This document shows, piece by piece, positions 1-5,779 of a stretch of DNA of 6,595 nucleotides. The stretch comes from Alphaproteobacteria bacterium (lineage in GTDB: Bacteria; Pseudomonadota; Alphaproteobacteria; UBA2136; UBA6156): the NCBI GenBank assembly GCA_027489415.1, contig JAIXZU010000106.1, forward strand, positions 1 through 6,595, given 5' to 3'. Under the pieces are notes generated by a model. The model made no database searches. It was not told the origin of the DNA and was given only the letters and a program-made list of their open reading frames with translations. Numbering within the stretch: position 1 is the first letter of the stretch; each line of letters starts with the position of its first letter. A program made the position numbers and the translations under genes.

Positions 1-557
1 CCCTCACTCATACAACGGCATGGCAGAACGAATCCGCACCTCCCACCCTCACACCCAATTCACTGCACTATGTCTGGGGGGAAAAGCCCACAGCCATCCC
101 CACCAGCGGCCGCCTCAGTTACTCACTCTTCTCAGCCACCCAACCAACTTATACGGGCACGCAAATGTCGTCGGAAGGCGCCACCTTTAACGGCCAGCTG
201 GAAGTCACATTCAAACCGGGCTTCTCCGGCCAAATCGGCCGCTACCAGTTCAGCGGAACGGTCACGATGCCCTACATCACCACCTCGGCTGAAGGCCCCG
301 TCCCCACCACTGCCACCTACACCCTCAGTACGGCCCAAGGCGGTGCCCCCATGTTTGCCGGTAGCTTCAGCAACACCAGCACTTTGGCCGTCACCGCCTC
401 TCCCAACGCCAGCGCCTGCCCCTCAGGCTGTACGGGCACGGTCAATGCAGCCGTGTTCGGCAACGGCGCGCAGGCCGCAGGCGCCGTCTATGCCATCAAT
501 CCCACCGGTCCGGTCAGCATTCACGGCGCCGCACTTTTCACGGCAGCGCCTCAGTAG
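1..557 (+). CDS. C-terminal part of a surface protein with a TbpB/FecR-associated beta-barrel domain (5' partial)
   Basis: The frame is open from the window edge (first whole codon at base 3) to the TAG at 555-557, so this is the last 184 residues of a longer protein; the internal ATG at 165 is not needed as a start. The visible part has an HYVWG turn (residues 22-26), a run of alternating polar and hydrophobic beta-strands rich in Ser, Thr and Gly, a short loop with two cysteines (CPSGC, residues 139-143), and a final GAVYAIN...IHGAALF strand pair. From family knowledge this layout matches the C-terminal barrel of proteins annotated 'FecR domain-containing' or 'transferrin-binding protein-like solute binding protein', which are exported to the envelope or cell surface; the FecR-like part would lie upstream of the window. 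The two cysteines could form a disulfide outside the cytoplasm (inference). The ligand is unknown. No hairpin terminator is seen after the stop. The family call is from memory of the pattern. Confidence 0.72.
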   Translation, partial: LTHTTAWQNESAPPTLTPNSLHYVWGEKPTAIPTSGRLSYSLFSATQPTYTGTQMSSEGATFNGQLEVTFKPGFSGQIGRYQFSGTVTMPYITTSAEGPVPTTATYTLSTAQGGAPMFAGSFSNTSTLAVTASPNASACPSGCTGTVNAAVFGNGAQAAGAVYAINPTGPVSIHGAALFTAAPQ

Positions 558-651
558 CCCTCCAGTCTTATCGACACACACCTTAAGCTAAATAACTGCA
601 ATCCAGTCCAACACACTTTCATCACCCGCCTTGGGCTGGTTATAGTTGCCT
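558..651. other. Intergenic spacer before nhaA
   Basis: This 94-base gap holds no stem-loop with a T-run and no clear Shine-Dalgarno site before the nhaA ATG. The only promoter-like string is TATAGT at 641-646, five bases before the ATG, with only a weak -35 candidate around 617-622. If used, it would place the transcript start at or next to the start codon (see findings). Confidence 0.4.
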
Positions 652-1788
652 ATGCAGCGTCTTCTCAAAACATTTATCAATACCGAAACCACCGGCGGCC
701 TCGTTCTTATCGCGGTCACCATTGTGGCGCTAATCGCTGCCAATTCCGCCCTCGCACCAGCTTATACTTCCATCCAGAATATCCCATTATTCAACAACAC
801 ACTGACCTACTGGGTGAATGATGCGCTCATGGCCATATTTTTCCTGTTTGTCGGCCTGGAAATCAAACGGGAAATCCTCGTCGGCAACCTCGCCACATGG
901 CCACAGCGCCTCTTACCCACTGTGGGCGCCGTGGGTGGTATGCTCGTACCGGCCTGCATCTATTGGTTCATCAATCGTCACACACCGGAAACTCTCCCCG
1001 GCTGGGCCATCCCCACAGCAACGGACATCGCCTTCGCCCTCGGCATCCTCGCCCTCATCCCGCGCGCGCCCCTCTCTCTCAAGGTGTTTCTCACCGCACT
1101 CGCCATTCTGGATGACCTCGGCGCCATCCTCATCATCGCCCTGGTCTACACCTCGAATCTTGCCTTAACACCCTTCATTCTGGCGGGCATCCTCATCGCC
1201 GCACTCTATACCTTTAACCGCTGCCACGTCACAGTACTTTGGCCCTACCTTCTCACAGGGGCCTTGCTTTGGGTCTGCGTCTACCAGTCCGGCCTCCATG
1301 CTACCATGGCAGGAGTGTTGCTTGCCCTCACCATTCCCCTGAAAGCCGGCAGCAAGCTGGAACACGCCATCGCCGCTCCCACCGCCTATCTGATTTTACC
1401 CATATTCGCATTCTTAAATGCCGGGGTCTCTCTGGCAGGCATCAGCTTGGAAAACTTCACACACCCCGTCACACTCGGTATCTTCCTTGGCCTGCTGGTT
1501 GGCAAACAAATCGGCGTGGGCGGCGCCCTCTTTGTAGCCACCAGCGTCTTCAAGGTTCCCAGGCCAGCGGGTGCCAACGCAGCCCAGCTTTATGCCGTCA
1601 GCCTGCTCTGTGGTATCGGCTTTACCATGAGCCTCTTCATCGGCAATCTGGCACTCCCAGCCACCTATGCTGCGGAAATCCGCCTCGCCATTCTCAGTGC
1701 CTCCACCATCTGCGCAATCTTAGCCTTCATCATTCTGACCTTGACGACCAAGCGCAACCAACCGCATGAATACCACTCAAACACATGA
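652..1788 (+). CDS. nhaA: Na+/H+ antiporter NhaA
   Basis: Inner-membrane antiporter that exports Na+ (or Li+) in exchange for protons, serving sodium and alkaline-pH homeostasis. The protein is 378 residues, against 388 in E. coli, and aligns by eye along its whole length. The substrate site is intact: Thr124-Asp125 in the TATDIAFALG segment (E. coli Asp133) and the pair Asp154-Asp155 in AILDDLGAI (E. coli Asp163/Asp164). Lys285 in GLLVGKQIG corresponds to E. coli Lys300. Residues linked to pH sensing are mostly kept: Glu70 and Glu74 in GLEIKREI, His216 in SGLHATMAG, and Glu237-His238 in KLEHA; the position of E. coli His256 is Ala241. ATG 652 is preferred over an in-frame TTG at 646 because it puts the N-terminal Thr-Gly-Gly within one residue of the E. 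coli spacing. No Shine-Dalgarno is visible. NhaA usually acts as a stand-alone homodimer; nothing ties it to its neighbours beyond shared strand. Confidence 0.97.
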   Translation: MQRLLKTFINTETTGGLVLIAVTIVALIAANSALAPAYTSIQNIPLFNNTLTYWVNDALMAIFFLFVGLEIKREILVGNLATWPQRLLPTVGAVGGMLVPACIYWFINRHTPETLPGWAIPTATDIAFALGILALIPRAPLSLKVFLTALAILDDLGAILIIALVYTSNLALTPFILAGILIAALYTFNRCHVTVLWPYLLTGALLWVCVYQSGLHATMAGVLLALTIPLKAGSKLEHAIAAPTAYLILPIFAFLNAGVSLAGISLENFTHPVTLGIFLGLLVGKQIGVGGALFVATSVFKVPRPAGANAAQLYAVSLLCGIGFTMSLFIGNLALPATYAAEIRLAILSASTICAILAFIILTLTTKRNQPHEYHSNT

Positions 1789-1854
1789 ACCCCGCCGCTC
1801 CCATGGCGAGGTCCTAATCCATAAACGTATCCCCTAACCCCATCCCTGCGCTCC
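1789..1854. other. Short gap between nhaA and the GT-C-like gene
   Basis: The 66 bases are C-rich, with an imperfect palindrome centred on CCATGG (about 1798-1810) that has no loop or T-tract. There is no Shine-Dalgarno before the ATG at 1855. The reading frame of the downstream gene is closed by TAA at 1822-1824, and no other ATG, GTG or TTG lies in frame between that stop and 1855. The gap is short enough for co-transcription from nhaA. Confidence 0.4.
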
Positions 1855-3321
1855 ATGCTCCGCCCCCAACTCTCCCCCCCCCATATCATCGTCTTAAGCC
1901 TTTGCTTGCTAACCATTGCCACCGCCTCAGGCCTGCCGGGCTTCATGGTGGCACACGCGGGCACGGCTGGGGCCCACTTGCTGTCCTCTGCTATCAACAT
2001 GCAGGGCGCCCCCCTCTTCCTGCGGGCGGACATGCTCTTCGCGGACGGCTCCCTCCAACCCTACAACCACCACCCGCCCCTGTTCTTCTGGCTGCAAGCT
2101 CTCGTCACCTACCCTTTTAACGGGCTGCTCGCCAAACTCACCGCCGCCCATTACCTCTCGGCCACCATCAGCGCCGCAACGCTTCTACTCACCTTCCACC
2201 TGCTTCGCTCCGCCAAAATCACCGAGTGGCCAGCCGCCCTCGCCGTCGCGGCTATCTGCGGCACGCGTATGTACGCCACCTATCGCGGCTTCCCGACCTT
2301 TGATGTCCTCTCCCCGCTCTTTAGCATCCTATTCATCATAACCATCAGTAAAATTGAGGAAAAACCATCCAAAAACCATATCAAATGGTTCATCCTTCTC
2401 AGCCTTTTGGCCCTTAGTACGTCTTACTACGCCATCACCATCATCGCCGCCTACCTCGGCACGAAAATCCTGCTCAACCTCAAACGCCAAGGCATCCTCC
2501 AAACACTTAAAAGCTGGCCCTTCCTCACCGCCATCGCACTCGCCAGCTTTGTGGTGCTCGAAGTCATCCTGCTCCAATGGCAGGAATACCTCGCCACCAA
2601 CGCCCTCAGCAGCCTGCAAAACGCCCTTGGCCGTCAAACCAATCTCAATAGCGGCAGCCTGCCGGAAAGCCCCGTGCATATCGCCACCGTCCTCATCCGC
2701 CGGCTGCTGGAATGCCTCCCGCTCGTCCCCCTCGCCTTGGCCGCCATTCCCTTGGCCGCATACGTCCGTCCAATCCTTGCCAGCATCACCAGCACGCCGT
2801 TACTCCGCGCTACACTGTATGTTACCATTGGTGGAACACTATTTATCGCTCTCACCCCCGTCTGGAGCAAAGTGCATCCCTTCGCTTTCCTCTGGTTTAC
2901 CGGCCCAATCGCGGCCTGGACAGCCATTCTCCTGCAATCAGCCCCCCCATCCAAAACCAAGCAACTAGTGGCTCTCACCCTCATAAACTGCGCCCCAATC
3001 TGGCTCTTGTACGGCTACTACAGGGACTACCAACACGCCAACGCCACCTCCCCCCTCCTAAAAACCGCACAAAACTACTCACAAACAACATTTTACATGA
3101 ACAACTTAAACTTAGAATGCGGCGAATTCACTGCCGGAAACATAACGTTTATAGGCACTTACCCCAACCGCTGGCTCGCACTCTCGGGCAAGGCCACACC
3201 CGCACAACTGTCCACACCACACGTAGAAATCAATTGCCAAAACAACACCTTAAACTTCACACCCCAAAACGGCGCCAACGGCACCCCAGCCAGCGTTACA
3301 TTTGGGGAGTCAAGCCGTTAA
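1855..3321 (+). CDS. Putative GT-C fold membrane glycosyltransferase (PMT/ArnT-like)
   Basis: A 488-residue polytopic inner-membrane protein with roughly ten hydrophobic segments, the first at about residues 10-33. It is followed by a periplasmic-type loop containing Asp59 and Asp64, and then YNHHPPLFFW at 70-79, just before the next membrane helix. An acidic first loop followed by an HPP/HHPP-type motif is the signature of the PMT_2/ArnT (GT39/GT83-like) group. These take a sugar from a polyprenyl-phosphate carrier and place it on a protein, lipid or glycan on the outer face of the inner membrane. Asp59 or Asp64 would be the likely catalytic acid (inference). Later helices lie near 150-166, 177-201, 221-241, 283-303, 317-337, 341-361 and 370-388. 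The last ~90 residues are hydrophilic and Asn/Thr-rich, a small periplasmic tail with no recognised fold. Donor and acceptor are unknown. The start is the first possible in frame, without a visible Shine-Dalgarno. The stop overlaps the convergent kinase gene by 4 bp. Confidence 0.72.
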   Translation: MLRPQLSPPHIIVLSLCLLTIATASGLPGFMVAHAGTAGAHLLSSAINMQGAPLFLRADMLFADGSLQPYNHHPPLFFWLQALVTYPFNGLLAKLTAAHYLSATISAATLLLTFHLLRSAKITEWPAALAVAAICGTRMYATYRGFPTFDVLSPLFSILFIITISKIEEKPSKNHIKWFILLSLLALSTSYYAITIIAAYLGTKILLNLKRQGILQTLKSWPFLTAIALASFVVLEVILLQWQEYLATNALSSLQNALGRQTNLNSGSLPESPVHIATVLIRRLLECLPLVPLALAAIPLAAYVRPILASITSTPLLRATLYVTIGGTLFIALTPVWSKVHPFAFLWFTGPIAAWTAILLQSAPPSKTKQLVALTLINCAPIWLLYGYYRDYQHANATSPLLKTAQNYSQTTFYMNNLNLECGEFTAGNITFIGTYPNRWLALSGKATPAQLSTPHVEINCQNNTLNFTPQNGANGTPASVTFGESSR

Positions 3322-4697
3322 GTCTCAAGTTGCTGAACGTCCCGAAGGATCTCAATCCCCCGCAGCGCCAGCAGGTGCACTTTACGGATATTCTCAGTAT
3401 GCAGCGGCAACATGGAAAGGAACAAACTCGCTTCCACCAATCGCACCAGCTTAAGGCTACGGCCATTCGCCTCCACCATCTCCACAAACGCGTCCCGCAC
3501 GTCATCCATCGCATCAATACCTAACACCAGCTTGGCCCGCATCACCTCATCAAAGGCTACCCCCGCCACACCATTAATAATGTGGTCATACCCTCCAAGC
3601 AGAGAATGCGAAAGCTTTGCCAAATCATAATACGGCGAACGATAACTCTCCGTAGCCAATCCCCCACGGGGGTCAATCAGCTGAAGTAATCCCGCAGTCT
3701 CATCATAAAGCATATTGGAAAGGCAAAGGTCCCCATGGGAGAACACCTGTCCCGCCGCCATCAAGTCCTTCTTATAGCGTTTAAGAAGGCTCATTAGCTG
3801 CTGAAACACTGCGTCAACGCTGTCAAATTCCGTATGAGCCTGCACAAACGCTTCAAGCTGCGTAAAGTGCTCCCACTCCCGCAACTCTTCAAACCGTGTC
3901 AGGCACTTGTCTGCAATAAAGGCATACGTGTCAGCCGTGGCAGGCTTCCTCATAGCTTCCGCCACACTTAAATACTCTCCCACATCTCGCAGGAAAGTCT
4001 CCAGCACTCGGCCACGTAAATTTCCATTGATATACCTAACGGAAGCATCCAGCAGCGGCAACTTGGGCATCGTATAAGCCGCCCACCCCTCATGCTCCTC
4101 ATAGTTACGGACAGGCACAAAAAAAGCCTGCAACTGCTCAGGAACGGTACTTAAAAACGTATATTCAGCATGGATTTTCTTGATGTTGGACGACTTCTTC
4201 ACAATCGTCTCACCACTCGCCACCACGTCATTGAAGTAACGGGAATGAATGTTGACGGAGAACAACCGCTGCAAGTCAGCCATGCTGTCCAGCGCCACAA
4301 GGTACGTTTCCTCAACAAGCTTCAGTGCCCAGTCATTATCATCGTAGAACGCAGCGTCACCACCATAAACACGCGCCGCCCCCACCTCAATATCAACGGG
4401 GTACTGCGCAAATAAAACCTTATCCAACAAAAGTTTAAACCGCCCAACCTCCAGCATCGCCACATTCGCAGGCCACACAATCACCTTTTGGCCCTTGTAT
4501 GTTTTCAAACGTCCGGCTAATTCAGCAGGCGCAATAACATCTATATCCCACTCAGGCGTAAGGTTACGTGCAATCGTCTCGCGCAGCGTACTCTTCTGAA
4601 TCCGCACATCCCCATAAACACCAGCAGCCAGCATATTGTGCAGCAGGCCATCAGGTACCGGCAGGTCTACGTAAAGGAACGGGTAAATGTCCGGCAT
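3318..4697 (-). CDS. APH/choline-kinase-like phosphotransferase with an N-terminal extra domain
   Basis: A 459-residue cytosolic protein. The C-terminal two thirds is a protein-kinase-like fold of the aminoglycoside phosphotransferase (APH) superfamily. The N-lobe shows Lys167/Lys168 (ATP lysine candidates) and Glu178 (alpha-C glutamate), followed by a hinge near YTMPKLPLLD (208-217). The catalytic loop reads HGDLCLSN, with His321, Asp323 as base and Asn328 as metal ligand; the DFG-equivalent is Asp342 in LIDPRGG. All key residues are present, so it should be an active ATP-dependent kinase. In an operon of glycan genes the likely substrate is a sugar, choline-like or polyol metabolite rather than a drug (inference). 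The first ~130 residues are not part of a normal APH and are unassigned. I place the start at ATG 4697 because it overlaps the upstream stop by one base (TAATG) and has GAGG six bases before it; a longer frame reading back to 4775 would sit inside the upstream gene. Confidence 0.85.
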   Translation of the reverse strand: MPDIYPFLYVDLPVPDGLLHNMLAAGVYGDVRIQKSTLRETIARNLTPEWDIDVIAPAELAGRLKTYKGQKVIVWPANVAMLEVGRFKLLLDKVLFAQYPVDIEVGAARVYGGDAAFYDDNDWALKLVEETYLVALDSMADLQRLFSVNIHSRYFNDVVASGETIVKKSSNIKKIHAEYTFLSTVPEQLQAFFVPVRNYEEHEGWAAYTMPKLPLLDASVRYINGNLRGRVLETFLRDVGEYLSVAEAMRKPATADTYAFIADKCLTRFEELREWEHFTQLEAFVQAHTEFDSVDAVFQQLMSLLKRYKKDLMAAGQVFSHGDLCLSNMLYDETAGLLQLIDPRGGLATESYRSPYYDLAKLSHSLLGGYDHIINGVAGVAFDEVMRAKLVLGIDAMDDVRDAFVEMVEANGRSLKLVRLVEASLFLSMLPLHTENIRKVHLLALRGIEILRDVQQLET

Positions 4698-5779
4698 TAT
4701 CGGCCTCTCATGTCCCAGGCAAACTGCAGGTAGCGGAAGGAAAGCCGCCAAGTGCGCCGCATCTGGCCCGCCCAACTGGAAGTCCCCTTGAAACGCCCTT
4801 TTTCAAGAATCGGCAAATCAAGCACCTCACCACGTTGCAACGCCAAATAAACCGCAAGGTCAAAACAGAAATCATCCGGCATAAGGCCCACATCATGAAT
4901 GGCTTCGCGGCGCCACATTTTGGGCTGGCCGTTAAACTCACCCAGTCTTCTACCCACCAACGCACTCGCCAACAACCGAAGGACAAGGCTACGCACAACC
5001 CAATTCTGCGGGCGGTTTAGCCGGCGTGGAAGAATACTGAACACACGTCCAGCCAACCCCTGCAAATGCAGCATATGGGTCATCAGGAAGGTATAACCAT
5101 CGAACTGGCCATCAGCATGGTTGGTCATCACCCAATCAGCCTGTGCCGCCAGAATCCCGCTTTTCAGGCCAAACCCATACCCCTTGTTGGCTTGAATATG
5201 TACAACCTGCACTTTAGGGTCATGGGCTGCCAGTTCATCAAGCTTCTGGCCTGTAGCATCGCGGGAACCATTGTTAACATAAATATACCGCCGCACCTCA
5301 AGCAAACGCTCCAGCCGCTTTTGCTGGCCATGCACATGCTCAACATTCAGCTCTTCATTATAAAAAGGAATGACGATATCCACACTCTGCCCAGCAAACG
5401 GGCCGGTAGTGCGGAACACGAACTCCTCAAGGTGTAGGTTCTTGTCATCTACATAAAAACCGTGCGGCCCGCACCAGACTTTCCCCATAATCAGTTTGTC
5501 ATGTGGCACTTTATGGCCTTTCAGCCAGCTGGAAGCTATGGGCTTGGTCTGGGCTTCAATCTTGGCAAGGTCACCTTTCAGGCTGTTCATGCCGCGGGCC
5601 GTGAAAACCTCCACACCATAACCCTGCCCCATAGCAGCTGCTACAGCTTTAGCAACGTCGGTATTCAGGGGTTTTTCGGCATATTCCACACCACGCTTGT
5701 CAACTGTCAGCGTACCATCAAGGTCAACAATGTACTTACTTGGTGCGCTCATGGCATCAGGTTTGGGTGTCTTAGCCAT
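4697..5779 (-). CDS. Bifunctional HAD-family phosphatase / GT2 glycosyltransferase fusion
   Basis: A 360-residue two-domain protein. Residues ~14-122 are a small capless HAD domain: motif I VDLDGTL with Asp19 (nucleophile) and Asp21, motif II threonine Thr60 in FTARG, a WLKGHKVPHDKL segment with Lys95 as the motif III candidate, and motif IV YVDDKN with Asp111-Asp112. This pattern resembles capsule-biosynthesis phosphatases of the EcbF/BcbF type (stand-alone proteins of ~125 aa), thought to dephosphorylate sugar phosphates. Residues ~132-250 are a GT2 GT-A fold: VDIVIPFYNEE (133-143), YVNNGSRDAT (167-176), and NHADGQFDG (220-228) in the DXD position; FNGQPKMWRRE (282-292) resembles the acceptor-side motif of dolichyl-phosphate-mannose-synthase-like enzymes. 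No membrane helix is evident, so it is cytosolic or peripheral. ATG 5779 is chosen for its strong Shine-Dalgarno and 8-bp overlap with the upstream gene; the frame upstream of it is open to 5878 but unlikely to be translated. The pairing suggests phosphatase and transfer steps in one surface-glycan pathway (inference). Confidence 0.88.
   Translation of the reverse strand: MAKTPKPDAMSAPSKYIVDLDGTLTVDKRGVEYAEKPLNTDVAKAVAAAMGQGYGVEVFTARGMNSLKGDLAKIEAQTKPIASSWLKGHKVPHDKLIMGKVWCGPHGFYVDDKNLHLEEFVFRTTGPFAGQSVDIVIPFYNEELNVEHVHGQQKRLERLLEVRRYIYVNNGSRDATGQKLDELAAHDPKVQVVHIQANKGYGFGLKSGILAAQADWVMTNHADGQFDGYTFLMTHMLHLQGLAGRVFSILPRRLNRPQNWVVRSLVLRLLASALVGRRLGEFNGQPKMWRREAIHDVGLMPDDFCFDLAVYLALQRGEVLDLPILEKGRFKGTSSWAGQMRRTWRLSFRYLQFAWDMRGR
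4704..4709 (-). promoter_or_regulatory. Ribosome binding site for the kinase gene
   Basis: On the - strand the sequence reads GAGAGG, then six bases, then ATG at 4697. It lies within the last codons of the HAD-GT2 gene, whose TAA shares a base with the ATG. This decides the start and implies translational coupling. Confidence 0.65.

Noticed and set aside
70..591. 173-codon open frame on + overlapping the first gene
   Set aside because: Pro/Ser-rich out-of-frame reading of C-rich DNA with no recognisable fold; the frame ending at 557 gives a coherent beta-barrel domain instead.
646..651. TTG start for nhaA two codons upstream of ATG
   Set aside because: ATG 652 gives an N-terminus matching the spacing in E. 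coli NhaA; no ribosome site favours the TTG.
1239..1769. 176-codon + frame inside nhaA
   Set aside because: Basic, His/Arg/Pro-rich frame-shifted shadow of the conserved nhaA sequence.
1798..1810. Imperfect palindrome around CCATGG between nhaA and the GT-C gene
   Set aside because: Short, no loop, no T-tract, arms mismatched; not credible as a terminator or operator on its own.
2712..3524. 270-codon + frame running across the convergent junction
   Set aside because: Highly basic, His/Pro/Gln-rich, overlapping two well-supported genes on opposite strands; reads as an artefact of C/A-rich DNA.
3318..4697. Aminoglycoside-resistance gene
   Set aside because: The kinase motif is shared by the whole APH/choline-kinase superfamily; the extra N-terminal domain and the glycan-operon setting argue for a metabolic substrate.
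4698..4775. 26-residue N-terminal extension of the kinase
   Set aside because: It lies within the end of the HAD-GT2 gene; the TAATG overlap with GAGG six bases upstream supports ATG 4697.
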